Source: Streptomyces camponoticapitis (GTDB lineage Bacteria > Actinomycetota > Actinomycetes > Streptomycetales > Streptomycetaceae). From it: a stretch of 64,000 bases of DNA. The position numbers and the translations under genes were made by a program. Every line of letters begins with the position of its first letter. The first letter of the stretch is position 1. This document shows, in pieces, positions 34,238-41,804 of the stretch. The stretch is from positions 1 to 64,000 of the forward strand of contig NZ_BMMV01000023.1 of NCBI RefSeq assembly GCF_014646115.1, read 5' to 3'. The notes under the pieces are model-generated. The model did no database searches, was not told where the DNA came from, and was given only the letters and a program-made list of their open reading frames with translations.

Positions 34238-35530
34238 ATGGCCGTACCTGTACCGGTGCCGCGACAGCGCACCGCCTCGACAGTCGAGAGTGCGCCCGCC
34301 CCGGAGACCTCCGGCGGAGGGGGCGACCTCACGCTCCTCGTGATCGAGGACGACCCCGCGGGCACCTTCAGCGCACCGGAACTCCCCGACGCGGCCGGTA
34401 CCCGGGTCCGTATCCGTACCGCGCGCAACCTCACCGAGGCCGAGCGGCTGCTCACCGACGACATCCAGTGCATCCTCGTGGACCTCGCCCTGCCGGGCCG
34501 GGGCGACGACGACGGTGACGGCCTCGCGCCGCTCAAGCATGTGTTGCGGCTCGCGCCCCGGCACGCCGTTCTCGCGCTGGCCGCGGAGGGTGACAGCGAG
34601 CGCGCAGCCGCGGCGGTGCGTGTGGGCGCGCAGGACTATCTCTACCGGGACGAGCTCGACAGCCGGCTGCTCAGCCGCGCCATCCGCTATGCCGTCGAAC
34701 GCAAGCGCGCGGACGTCGCTCAGCGTCAGCTCACCGAATCCCGGCTGCGGGCACAGGAGAACGCCCGGCTGGAGCGCGGTCTGCTGCCCACGCCGCTCCT
34801 CCAGGGCTCGAATCTGCGGTTCGCCTCCAGATACCGCCCCGGCCGCTCCCGTGCGCTGCTCGGCGGCGACTTCTACGACACGGTCCGTACGCCGGACGGC
34901 ACGGTCCACGTGATGATCGGCGACGTCTGCGGCCACGGTCCGGACGAGGCCGCGCTGGGGGTGGAGCTCCGGATCGCCTGGCGGGCGCTGACCTTCGCCG
35001 GGCTCAGCGGGGACGTCCTGCTCACCACGCTCCAGAAGGTCCTGGAGCACGAGCGGGAGAGCGAGGAGATCTTCGCGACGCTCTGCACGGTCGACATCGC
35101 GCCGGACGGACGGCGGGCGGGGCTCTGTCTGGCGGGCCATCCGTCACCGCTGGTCGTCCGCGACGGGCGGCCGCCGGAGCTGCTGCCGTACGAGGAGGGC
35201 GGCCCCGCGCTCGGCCTGCTCCCGCGCGCCCGCTGGCAGCGCCGCGAGGTCGAGCTGGGTGACGCGTGGAGCCTGATGATGTACACGGACGGGCTGATAG
35301 AGGGCCGTGTCGGGGCGGGTACGAAGCAGCGGCTCGGCCAGGACGGCATGGTCGAGATGATCACCGCCCAGCTGGCACGGGGACTGAGCGGCGAGGAACT
35401 GCTGGAGGCAGCGGTGGCTCAGGTGCGGGAGCTGAACGGCGGCGAGCTGACGGACGACGTGGCCGTGCTGCTGCTTGACCGCCGGCACGCGGTGGAGCAG
35501 GTGCCGGACACGGCGGCGGTCAGGGTCTGA
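34238..35530 (+). CDS. hybrid response-regulator/PP2C-type serine phosphatase
   Basis: A 430-residue protein from ATG 34238 (MAVPVPVPRQRTAST). The receiver (about 30-155) has the acidic pair (LLVIEDDP), phospho-acceptor Asp in CILVDLALPG, and a C-terminal position RDELD where the usual conserved Lys is replaced by Arg. A coiled-coil linker (about 160-200, EARLERGLLPTPLL) leads to the SpoIIE/PP2C domain with LLGGDFYDT, MIGDVCGHGPDEAAL and YTDGLIEGR, all carrying the metal-binding aspartates. Such proteins dephosphorylate anti-anti-sigma factors or other regulators. The gene is preceded by TAGGGT and is convergent with DUF2516. Confidence 0.92.
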   Translation: MAVPVPVPRQRTASTVESAPAPETSGGGGDLTLLVIEDDPAGTFSAPELPDAAGTRVRIRTARNLTEAERLLTDDIQCILVDLALPGRGDDDGDGLAPLKHVLRLAPRHAVLALAAEGDSERAAAAVRVGAQDYLYRDELDSRLLSRAIRYAVERKRADVAQRQLTESRLRAQENARLERGLLPTPLLQGSNLRFASRYRPGRSRALLGGDFYDTVRTPDGTVHVMIGDVCGHGPDEAALGVELRIAWRALTFAGLSGDVLLTTLQKVLEHERESEEIFATLCTVDIAPDGRRAGLCLAGHPSPLVVRDGRPPELLPYEEGGPALGLLPRARWQRREVELGDAWSLMMYTDGLIEGRVGAGTKQRLGQDGMVEMITAQLARGLSGEELLEAAVAQVRELNGGELTDDVAVLLLDRRHAVEQVPDTAAVRV

Positions 35531-35593
35531 GCGGGCGGATCGCGCGGGGGGCCGGGGTCGGGCCGTCCCGTCCAAAGGGCCGCCCGGTCCGGC

Positions 35594-35944
35594 TCAGCGA
35601 CCGCCGTTGTACGGCCCGTACGGTCCGTCGCTGCTGGAGCCGCCGCGGCGACCGCCGCCACCGCCGCCGACCTGCTTGATCGCGGGGCGCACGTCGACGA
35701 AGTACACGATGATCGCGATCAGCCCGATGATCGGCAGGAAGCTGAGGATCGGGAAGATCAGGCTCACCACGAGGGCGATCGACAGAATGATCAGCCAGAA
35801 CGGCTTTGTCTGCTTGTCCGCCGCACGGAAGGCGTCCTCACGCCGGATGAACGCGTCGACCAGCGCGAAGCAGCCGAACACGGTCAGCGGGATACTCAAC
35901 AGCGCCACGAGCCCGTCGAAGCCGGCCATCAACACGTCGCCCAC
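35594..35944 (-). CDS. DUF2516-family small membrane protein
   Basis: A 116-residue protein with two or three membrane segments (about 8-28, 50-68 and 70-88: SLIFPILSFLPIIGLIAIIVYFVDVRPAI) joined by a short basic loop (FIRREDAFRAADKQTKPFW). The C-terminal 25 residues are Gly/Ser/Arg/Tyr-rich. This fits actinobacterial DUF2516, whose role is unknown. The ATG at 35944 is used; an in-frame ATG six codons later is possible. It lies downstream of the HBHA-like gene, across a hairpin, and convergent with the PP2C gene. Confidence 0.8.
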   Translation of the reverse strand: MGDVLMAGFDGLVALLSIPLTVFGCFALVDAFIRREDAFRAADKQTKPFWLIILSIALVVSLIFPILSFLPIIGLIAIIVYFVDVRPAIKQVGGGGGGRRGGSSSDGPYGPYNGGR

Positions 35945-35988
35945 CGCCCCTTTCTGTCCCCATCATGTGCCGCCAAGGTACCCGTACA

Positions 35989-36021
35989 ACGGACCGGACA
36001 CCTCTGTGGTGCCCGGTCCGT
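35989..36021 (-). terminator. intrinsic terminator of the HBHA-like gene
   Basis: ACGGACCGG...CACC (35989-36002) pairs with GGTG...CCGGTCCGT (36008-36021) around TCTGT, with one internal mismatch. It lies 30 bases after the stop at 36052 on the minus strand. Confidence 0.75.
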
Positions 36022-36051
36022 CGATATCGCTGTCCCTTGGCGAGTGTTCGC

Positions 36052-36741
36052 CTACTTGCCCGCGGGAGGTGTGGCCTTCTTCGCGGGGGCGGACGGCTTG
36101 CGCGCGGCGCCGGTGGACTTCCGCGCGGCGGGCTTCGTACCGTTGGCCCTGGCCTCCGGCTTGGCCTTGGTCTCGCTCTTGACCGCGGGCTTGGCGGGCG
36201 CGGGCTTGGCGGGCGCGGGCTTGGCGGGCGCCGGCTTCGCCGCGGCGGGCTTGGCGGGCGCGGGCCTGGTCGTCTGCTTCGACGTGGACTCGGGCTCGAC
36301 GGCGATGGCGATCTCCGCCACACCGTCCGCGGCCTCGCCGCGCCAGGTCCGTACGGACTGCTCGCCGCGCTCGGCGACCTTCTCGTACGTCTCACGGGCC
36401 TTGACCGCGTACTCCGCGGCCACACCGACGCTCCGCAGCGCCAGGTCCTGAGCGGTCTCGCCGAGCTTCTTCAGGTCGGTGTCGAGCGACCCGAGCACCT
36501 CGGTGACCTTGGACTGAACGGTCGTCTGCGCTTCCTTGGCCTGTGACGCGACCCTGTCCTGGACCCGCTTGGGGTCGGCGTTGCGCACCGCGTCGATACG
36601 GCCCGGGGCCTCCGCGCGCAGCTGCTCGATCAGCCCGGGAACCTTCTTGGCCTGCTCGACGGCGAGATCCGCCGTACCGGCCGCGAAGTAGAGGGGGGTC
36701 GGGTCGCTGAACGTCTTGCGCAGGTCATCGGCGATTGCCAT
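36052..36741 (-). CDS. heparin-binding-hemagglutinin-like / histone-like protein with Lys-Pro-Ala repeats
   Basis: A 229-residue protein. The N-terminal 135 residues form a charged amphipathic coiled coil (MAIADDLRKTFSDPTPLYFAAGTADL ..., AKKVPGLIEQLRAEAPGRI), closely resembling actinobacterial HBHA-like proteins. The C-terminus is a basic low-complexity tail of Ala-Lys-Pro-Ala-Pro repeats (about 150-180), encoded by 15-base direct repeats near 36185-36260, then Lys/Arg-rich. The tail resembles histone H1-like DNA-binding tails. In mycobacteria HBHA is a surface adhesin; in Streptomyces the role is unknown. It begins 17 bases after the XRE gene's stop, so the two form an operon. Confidence 0.82.
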   Translation of the reverse strand: MAIADDLRKTFSDPTPLYFAAGTADLAVEQAKKVPGLIEQLRAEAPGRIDAVRNADPKRVQDRVASQAKEAQTTVQSKVTEVLGSLDTDLKKLGETAQDLALRSVGVAAEYAVKARETYEKVAERGEQSVRTWRGEAADGVAEIAIAVEPESTSKQTTRPAPAKPAAAKPAPAKPAPAKPAPAKPAVKSETKAKPEARANGTKPAARKSTGAARKPSAPAKKATPPAGK

Positions 36742-36758
36742 GACTGTGGTCCTCCGGA

Positions 36759-37235
36759 TCAGTGTGAGGGTGGGGTTCCAGCACCGCCGCCGGCGGTACC
36801 GGGCGTGTCCTCGTCGGCGTCCCCGATACCGGTACCGGCGCCCTTACCGGCCGGTCCCGCGGTCGCCTTCGCTTCCGTGTTCTCGGTACCGAGCCCGTTC
36901 TCCTTGCGGAAGGACTCGTAGATCTGCAGGAGCACCTGCTTCTGCCGCTCGTCTATGGACGGGTCGGCGAGGATGACGGCACGCGTCTCCAACTCCTCGC
37001 GCTCCCGCTCGTCGAGCATCCCGGCCTGCACGTACAGCGTCTCGGCGGAGATCCGCAGCGCCTTGGCGAGCTGCTGCAGGATGTCCGCGCTGGGCTTGCG
37101 CAGACCGCGTTCGATCTGACTGAGATACGGATTGGACACCCCGGCGGCCTCGGAGAGCTGCCGCAGCGACAGCTGCGCGTTGCGCCGCTGCTCGCGGAGG
37201 TACTCACCGAGATTGCCGACGTTGAGTGATGCCAT
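36759..37235 (-). CDS. XRE-family transcriptional regulator
   Basis: A 158-residue regulator from ATG 37235 (MASLNVGNLGEYLREQRRNA). The helix-turn-helix is in residues 10-65 (LSLRQLSEAAGVSNPYLSQIERGLRKPSADILQQLAKAL). A second region with TRAVILADPSIDERQKQVLLQIYESFRKEN follows, then an acidic/Gly-rich disordered tail. Members in Streptomyces control development or stress genes. A strong inverted repeat lies just upstream at 37255-37288 (separate entry), suggesting autoregulation of this gene and the downstream HBHA-like gene. Confidence 0.9.
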   Translation of the reverse strand: MASLNVGNLGEYLREQRRNAQLSLRQLSEAAGVSNPYLSQIERGLRKPSADILQQLAKALRISAETLYVQAGMLDEREREELETRAVILADPSIDERQKQVLLQIYESFRKENGLGTENTEAKATAGPAGKGAGTGIGDADEDTPGTAGGGAGTPPSH

Positions 37236-37254
37236 GGCTCCAGAGTGCCCACAC

Positions 37255-37288
37255 TTGCTAACTTTTGCAAGCACCCGCTTGCAAAAGT
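37255..37288. promoter_or_regulatory. operator-like inverted repeat upstream of the XRE/HBHA operon
   Basis: ACTTTTGCAAGC (37261-37272), spacer ACCC and GCTTGCAAAAGT (37277-37288) form a perfect 12-base-arm inverted repeat. A further CTTGC at 37254-37258 extends the pattern leftwards. On the minus strand TTGCAA with a 17-base spacer to TTAGCA could be the -35/-10 of the XRE gene, placing the repeat over the promoter. Confidence 0.65.
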
Positions 37289-37325
37289 GTTCCGCGCAAC
37301 ATGGGTGACCGCTGTGACATCCAGC

Positions 37326-37429
37326 TGTCCTGTCTCTGTGACGTCCGGGCAGTCTCGGAGATCTCCGGGAAGTGGGGCGACGTCTCAGTCAGGTCCGGGC
37401 ATTTGGTGGGGTGTCTCGGTCTTCTCCGG
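37326..37429. repeat. transposon-end-like repeat cluster A
   Basis: Four copies of GTCTC-N8-TCCGG(G) follow in a row on the plus strand: 37332-37350, 37352-37369, 37382-37400 and 37413-37429, at steps of 20, 30 and 31 bases. The first is preceded by TGTCCT. Other ends of the same type occur at 38095-38121, 39275-39357 and 40504-40535. Repeated subterminal motifs of this sort are typical of transposase-binding ends of IS21/IS481-like elements; which family is not determined. Confidence 0.6.
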
Positions 37430-37439
37430 TTACGCCGCC

Positions 37440-37925
37440 GCGGCTGTGCAGACCTCCTCGAAACGCTCGTCTCCTCCCTGGCCAGCGAGGAGACCGTCTA
37501 CTCGCGCTGGTGCTGGAGCTCGGGAGCTGACCTCGCACACCATGTCCAGAACCTCGCCAAGACCGCCGAAGCCGACTGGGCTCACGAGGCGGTAAGGGGC
37601 GCCACCGGACCGACCACGATCAAGGAGATCGAGACGGCCCTCCGCCCGGTCCCACACGACACAGCGACTGAGCTGATGGTCAACCTCTCCACCGACAGCC
37701 TGGTATTCCCCGGACACCCGCGACGCGACCGCCCCCATGCCAGGCGAGCTGCCACGAAGACGACGGCGATTCCGGGCCCTGGGTCGGAATGGTTCTCCAA
37801 CGTCGACGGCCCCTGGACGAACGGACGCACATGGAATCCCGTCACCAGGCACACCTTCGACGGCGTAGTCGCTGGCCGGGGAAACGGATTCGTTGTCGTG
37901 TCTCCTGCAAGTGGGCGAGGACTGA
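37440..37925 (+). pseudogene. frameshifted remnant of a hypothetical gene
   Basis: The plus-strand frame contains protein-like sequence ending ...GRTWNPVTRHTFDGVVAGRGNGFVV and then loses sense. One base later, in the next frame, it continues LLQVGED followed by a TGA at 37925, giving a natural-looking C-terminus. I infer a single-base frameshift near 37895. Upstream residues (LVSSLASEETVYSRWCW, ATELMVNLSTDSLVF) fit a decayed protein. The gene lies between repeat clusters A and B, so it may be transposon-borne cargo. No family name was recognised with confidence. Confidence 0.4.
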
Positions 37926-38094
37926 ACACCTTGCTGGACCACGGAAGACCGGTCCCCATGATCCAGCGCGGCCGAGGAGCGCGAAGGCGCCCTGATGGCA
38001 TATACCCGTACCGAAATACCCGGAGTCGTCCGAAACAACTCAGACCCAAACATACCAACCAAGTCCGGGCACCCCAGGTGAGAAACCTGCACTA

Positions 38095-38121
38095 CCCGGA
38101 CTCATCTGAGACAGGACGCCA
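38095..38121. repeat. transposon-end-like repeat B
   Basis: CCCGGACTCATCTGAGACAGGAC reads, on the minus strand, as GTCCTGTCTC-N8-TCCGGG. It is inverted relative to cluster A and preceded on that strand by a GTGCCCGGACTT block at about 38060-38080 also seen in repeat C. A and B could be the two ends of an element of about 800 bases. Confidence 0.55.
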
Positions 38122-38135
38122 CGGAAGCGGAACGG

Positions 38136-39176
38136 CTACGCAGTCGCGTCGGAGAAGCTCAGCCGCACCGCGACCACAGCGCCCGCCCCATCCAGGTCAG
38201 CCGACACAGGAAAGTAGCCGTCTCCCCAACTCGTCATCGCGCAGAGCATTCGGGCGTCGCCGACATCCACAGTTCCGACCTCGACTTCAGAGGCGCGAAT
38301 CTGTCGCATGACCTGCCAGTGATGGGAGTGGGGCCGGAAGTCCACCACCATGCGGCGCCCGGTCTCTTCCTTCCAGCTCTGCACAGCGCGAGCTTTCTCC
38401 ATCGCCTCCGCCACCGCCAGCCCAGTCCACCCGCGGACACCGTCCTCACCGGATTCGCCCAGCTCCGGTGCTGCGAACATCGCGGCCGCTTCCTCTGCGG
38501 CAGCACCCCAGAACGCGACGTCGGCCAAGCCGTCCACAGGCTCGTCGTGCTGCCAGGCATTCAAAGCATCGGCATCGCCGAAGAGCACCCGGGCCCAGTC
38601 GATGCCGATGTTACCCAGCAGCACGGATGACTCCGCTGGGGCGTCGCTCATCCGAACCGACATCTCTGACCAGCGCGGCCCGATACCGTCACCGAAGTCG
38701 ACCCGCGAAGCCAACACTGGCAGATGACGGTCACGGGGCATCCCTCCCACTGCGACGACGGGCACCCCAAACATCAGGAAACTGCCGCCGCCTTCAGTGG
38801 CAGTCCGGCGCACGCGTTGGGCATGCGGTTCGCGGCCCGGCACGGCCTCCAGACGGGCGTCCAGGCCAGCAGCCCGGCAGTGCTCGTCGAACATCGCCCC
38901 AAGCTCCGCTGCCCGGGAGGCAGGGATGTCGTGGAGCATGGCACCTGGCTGCCGGTCGAAGCCGCGGGCCGCTGCCGAGGCGTCCGGGCCGACCACGGCA
39001 AAGTCGACCGAGTTGAGCACTTCGGCAGCCATCACCGGGTCGTCAACGCCAAGCAGAGCAGGATCGATCTCCGCCGGCGACCGCTCACCGCTCCACAACC
39101 CCAGATGACCGCCGTCAACGATGACCAGAACCCCCGATGGGCAGCTGATCTCTCCAAGCCTGAAGATCTCTTCCAT
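38136..39176 (-). CDS. hypothetical protein, DUF4241-like, possible immunity-type
   Basis: A 346-residue protein from ATG 39176 (MEEIFRLGEISCPSGVLVIV). It is alpha/beta and acidic. The C-terminal stretch LCAMTSWGDGYFPVSADLDGAGAVVAVRLSFSD resembles the SGWGDG-x-YPV end of DUF4241-type proteins, a family found as orphan or toxin-immunity genes; this match is from memory and tentative. A truncated copy of its first 25 codons plus about 70 bases upstream occurs at 41677-41804. It lies between repeats B and C and is transcribed leftwards. No toxin gene adjoins it. Confidence 0.6.
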   Translation of the reverse strand: MEEIFRLGEISCPSGVLVIVDGGHLGLWSGERSPAEIDPALLGVDDPVMAAEVLNSVDFAVVGPDASAAARGFDRQPGAMLHDIPASRAAELGAMFDEHCRAAGLDARLEAVPGREPHAQRVRRTATEGGGSFLMFGVPVVAVGGMPRDRHLPVLASRVDFGDGIGPRWSEMSVRMSDAPAESSVLLGNIGIDWARVLFGDADALNAWQHDEPVDGLADVAFWGAAAEEAAAMFAAPELGESGEDGVRGWTGLAVAEAMEKARAVQSWKEETGRRMVVDFRPHSHHWQVMRQIRASEVEVGTVDVGDARMLCAMTSWGDGYFPVSADLDGAGAVVAVRLSFSDATA

Positions 39177-39274
39177 GGCGCGCGAGTCTACGATCGCCCC
39201 TCCGGCCGCCTGCATGCGCACCAGGACGATTCCGAGACATGCCCGGGCTTGAGTGAGACGCATCGGCTCTCAAC

Positions 39275-39357
39275 GTCTCAGCCGAGTCCGGGCACTGCAG
39301 TTCAGGGACCTGCCACGCCCGGACTTATCCGAGACAGGACACCAGCGTTACCTGTCA
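39275..39357. repeat. transposon-end-like repeat C
   Basis: Two units face each other: GTCTCAGCCGAGTCCGGGC (39275-39293, plus) and GCCCGGACTTATCCGAGAC (39317-39335), then AGGACACCAGCGTTACCTGTCACC to 39357. The outer part is shared with repeat D. The stop codon of the DUF4240-like gene lies within this repeat. Confidence 0.6.
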
Positions 39358-40057
39358 CCTGACGTGTCGCGCTGAAGGCTGACCATTCCCGGTCTGTCTG
39401 AACCATCTGGCCGTCTGTCTCAGCCGGGCTCTGGAAATTAATGCGGCGGTCTGCGCCCGCTCGCGCCACCGGGTCACTATCGCAGGGGAAACATCGGCGC
39501 AGTCTCGGCAGCTTGCGCGCTGCCTCATCCTCGCGCCGCCCGTCCCACCGCTCACCGAGCGGTCCGGAGTTGTCACCTCCATCACCCTGCTCGGCGTGAA
39601 CGGCTTCGTAGAAGGCTTCGCCGCACTTCTCGTCCACACCAGCCAGGATCCCGTACGCCTCCATGGCGACGTAGTCGAGCGACTCCCACTCGGGCCAGTC
39701 GTCGTTCCATACCTCCCGCGGACGACCCACCAGGGCCTGGACCTCCGGAGTGGCCGCCAGCACATCGGGATCAGCCACCGCCTGAGTGAAGGCTTCCCGG
39801 CCGAGGCCCACCATCCAGAGGCCGAAGTAACAGAATCCGTCATCTGAACACCAGCCGCCGAAGATCTGGTCCGCAGCTGCCCACAGATCCCACGTGAATG
39901 CTTCGTGCGTCACCTCGTCCAAGCGCACCTGGAACCGCACGACCTCTGCCAGCGACCTTTGCGACAGTGCGCCACGGAGCCACGCGAGCCGTTCGTCCCG
40001 CCCCTGTGCCTGCCGTCGGCACTCCTCGATGAGCTCCCAGAAGGAATCGATATCCAC
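39302..40057 (-). CDS. DUF4240-domain protein with C-terminus running into a repeat
   Basis: A 251-residue frame. The N-terminal part MDIDSFWELIEECRRQA, then FGGWCSDDGFCYFGLWMVGLGREAFTQAV and ESLDYVAMEAYG (to about residue 150), matches DUF4240 proteins, which are small single-domain proteins encountered near toxin-immunity genes. After LPRLRR (about residue 185) the sequence loses family character, and the last 17 residues (VTGNAGVLSRISPGVAG...) are encoded by repeat C. The natural stop was probably lost by insertion or frameshift: a TAG lies in another frame near 39479. A plausible case of a gene extended by transposon DNA. Confidence 0.75.
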   Translation of the reverse strand: MDIDSFWELIEECRRQAQGRDERLAWLRGALSQRSLAEVVRFQVRLDEVTHEAFTWDLWAAADQIFGGWCSDDGFCYFGLWMVGLGREAFTQAVADPDVLAATPEVQALVGRPREVWNDDWPEWESLDYVAMEAYGILAGVDEKCGEAFYEAVHAEQGDGGDNSGPLGERWDGRREDEAARKLPRLRRCFPCDSDPVARAGADRRINFQSPAETDGQMVQTDREWSAFSATRQVTGNAGVLSRISPGVAGP

Positions 40058-40114
40058 GGCGGCACTGTGCCAAGCACCTCTGACAACGCGCAGTCCACGG
40101 GCTGCGTTCGAGCG

Positions 40115-40384
40115 GTGGAAAACCCGGAGATCATCATCAAACTCACCCCGGACGAGGCGCTGGTCCTGTCGGACTGGCAGGAGCGAGTGCAGATGACGGA
40201 CCTCGGCCGTCTCGTCGACGATGCCGCGGTCTGGGCACCCCTACACCGCATCGCCGGAACGCTCGATAAGTCGCTACCGGGGATCTTTTCAGCGGACTAC
40301 GCCGAACGCCTGGAAGCGGCCCGCCGCAGGCTTGGTCCAGCCCCGGACGATGGCTCCGGAGACCACGAGGGGACGGGCTCATGA
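40115..40384 (+). CDS. hypothetical protein, 89 aa, Streptomyces-restricted
   Basis: Starts at GTG 40115 (ENPEIIIKLTPDEALVLSDW...). A compact mixed protein with the string TPDEALVLSDWQERV, then RLVDDAAVWAPLHRIAGTLDKSLPGIFSADY, recurring in small Streptomyces proteins from memory. The C-terminal 15 residues are acidic/Gly-rich. It diverges from the DUF4240 gene 57 bases away. Function unknown; the neighbourhood suggests an accessory or immunity-type gene. Confidence 0.6.
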   Translation: MENPEIIIKLTPDEALVLSDWQERVQMTDLGRLVDDAAVWAPLHRIAGTLDKSLPGIFSADYAERLEAARRRLGPAPDDGSGDHEGTGS

Positions 40385-40503
40385 AAGGGGAGAATACCGA
40401 TGACGTCGAACGCGACGCCGGCCTGGCGTTCCGCTCACGACCTCCCCGGATCCCGGGCCTGACCGCTCGCGTCAACGAGGTCGTCGCGCGAGGGTCCACT
40501 TCT

Positions 40504-40535
40504 ACTGAGACGGGACACAGCGCTACCTGTCACCT
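40504..40535. repeat. transposon-end-like repeat D
   Basis: ACTGAGACGGGACACAGCGCTACCTGTCACCT matches the outer part of repeat C (GAGACAGGACACCAGCGTTACCTGTCACC) with few differences. The inner TCCGGG unit is absent, so this looks like a truncated end. Confidence 0.55.
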
Positions 40536-40606
40536 TCCAGCAGTTGTTGTCACCGGAAGCCCCCGCAGGGGGGGTGGTGTCAGTGGCGTGCGCTTCGATG
40601 GGCGCC

Positions 40607-41344
40607 ATGACCGTTCACGATGTTGCCGAGGCGCTTCCTGACATCCCGACGCTGCGGGACCGGTGTCGGTCGATGGCCATGCTGGAGGCCGTGCTGAACC
40701 CTGACGGCGAGCGCTACTACTCGTTCAGCCGGGCTTGGTCCGAGACGGAGGAGATCGCCTCCATGCGCAACGGCTCGGGGGACGAGTTCGACGTCGTCTT
40801 CTCTCCGGCGGGCGCGTATGTCCGAGGCTTCGACCATGAGTCGGCGATGAGCCCGTATGTCGACGACGAGCCCTGGCCGGGCGTCGTGGACTCGGTCCCT
40901 GAGGTGTTCCGCAGTTGCGTTGAAGAGCCGGCCTTCACCGACGACGGAATGCCCAGGGTGACGGCCTGCGTGTGGCGTGAGGCAGGAAGCGAGCACTGGC
41001 AGGCGGGAAAAATCGACTTCCCTGAGGACAGCGCCGATCCTGATGGCTCGGGTTGGCTGTTTCACTTGCTGGTCGACCCATCGCCGGAGGCATTCCAGAA
41101 GTTCGCTGAGGACTACTACGAGGTCCCGGTCGACATCGACGCGGTGCGCCACGTGTATGCCATCCGCCCACTGACCCAGGATGTGGTCACCGCTTTGAAC
41201 GACAAGGCATCTCTGGCGGACATCGCCGACGCAGCCGCCGCGATCGGCTATGCCATCGCGGCTGACCCGGCTTCCCTGACCGGGGCCGGCTTCGCGGGCC
41301 CTGAACGCACCTGTCAGAGCTCCTTGAGAGACTCCCGGCCATGA
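40607..41344 (+). CDS. hypothetical protein, 245 aa, accessory family
   Basis: ATG 40607 begins MTVHDVAEALPDIPTLRDRCRS; an ATG three codons earlier is also in frame. The sequence ERYYSFSRAWSETEEIASMRNGSGDEFDVVFSPAGAYVRGFDHESAMSPYVDDEPWPGVVDSVPEVF resembles a repeated Streptomyces family of unknown function (recollection), with a later IDFPEDSADPDGSGWLFHLLVD. No catalytic motif was seen. Its stop overlaps the start of the truncated SMI1-like gene (ATGA), a coupling that suggests they were once an operon. Possibly immunity-like. Confidence 0.6.
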   Translation: MTVHDVAEALPDIPTLRDRCRSMAMLEAVLNPDGERYYSFSRAWSETEEIASMRNGSGDEFDVVFSPAGAYVRGFDHESAMSPYVDDEPWPGVVDSVPEVFRSCVEEPAFTDDGMPRVTACVWREAGSEHWQAGKIDFPEDSADPDGSGWLFHLLVDPSPEAFQKFAEDYYEVPVDIDAVRHVYAIRPLTQDVVTALNDKASLADIADAAAAIGYAIAADPASLTGAGFAGPERTCQSSLRDSRP

Positions 41345-41598
41345 CCCCGACTGATCACGGAGTGCGGAAGTCGTGGGACCGCATCGACGCCTGGTTCAAA
41401 GATCGTCTCCACCGGACGCCGGTAAGGGCCGCTGCGGAGCAGGGTCGGCTCCGCGCGATCGAGGCAGACCTCGGGGCGGCACTCCCCACCGAAGTGCGCG
41501 ATTGGTGGACCCTGGATCGCGTCAGCGCCTTCTATGGCGCGGTTCCTGTGGGACCACGAGACGTGGGTACTCGGAGTGCCGCTGTGGGGGTTCGGTGA
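41341..41598 (+). pseudogene. truncated SMI1/KNR4 (SUKH) family protein
   Basis: The first 65 residues (TDHGVRKSWDRIDAWFKDRLHR ... EADLGAALPTEVRDWWTLDRVSA) match the N-terminal half of SMI1/KNR4 proteins: Trp-x-x-Ile-x-x-Trp start and the LGAxLPxxxRDWW motif. The last 20 residues are unrelated and the rest of the fold is missing; a full protein has about 150-200 residues. The break is followed within about 80 bases by a fragment of another local gene. The family is common as polymorphic-toxin immunity. Called a truncated pseudogene. Confidence 0.7.
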
Positions 41599-41676
41599 CC
41601 TCCGTGCTCCAGGACATGGCCGGCCGCTCCCGAATCAGGGACGCCCACCCTGCTCCGGCATGCCGCCATGGGCGGA

Positions 41677-41804
41677 CGACGACCAGGGTCCCGGACGGGC
41701 AGTTGACCTCTCCGAGCCTGACGATCTCTTCCATGGCGTGCGAGTTCAGGATCCCGCCTCCGGCCGCCCGCTTGCGCACCCGGACGATCCCGAGGGACGG
41801 ACGG
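41677..41804 (-). pseudogene. duplicated 5' fragment of the 38136-39176 gene
   Basis: Minus-strand sequence at 41734-41677 translates as MEEIVRLGEVNCPSGTLVVV, nearly the same as the start of the gene at 39176. The similarity extends about 70 bases into the leader: CCGCCTCCGGCCGCC matches CCCCTCCGGCCGCC, and the spacing to the ATG is kept. The copy ends after about 20 codons with a frameshift and stop. It marks a duplication or recombination joint beside the truncated SMI1 gene. Confidence 0.7.

Noticed and set aside
32804..35140. A 778-codon minus-strand reading frame across the NlpC/P60 and PP2C genes
   Set aside because: It is antisense to two well-supported genes with clear domains and arises from third-position GC bias. 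Its translation is Arg/Gly/Asp-rich with no motif.
40381..40641. An 86-codon frame after the 89-residue hypothetical gene
   Set aside because: It runs across repeat D, and its first 40 codons have no recognisable domain; could be a remnant, but not enough evidence.
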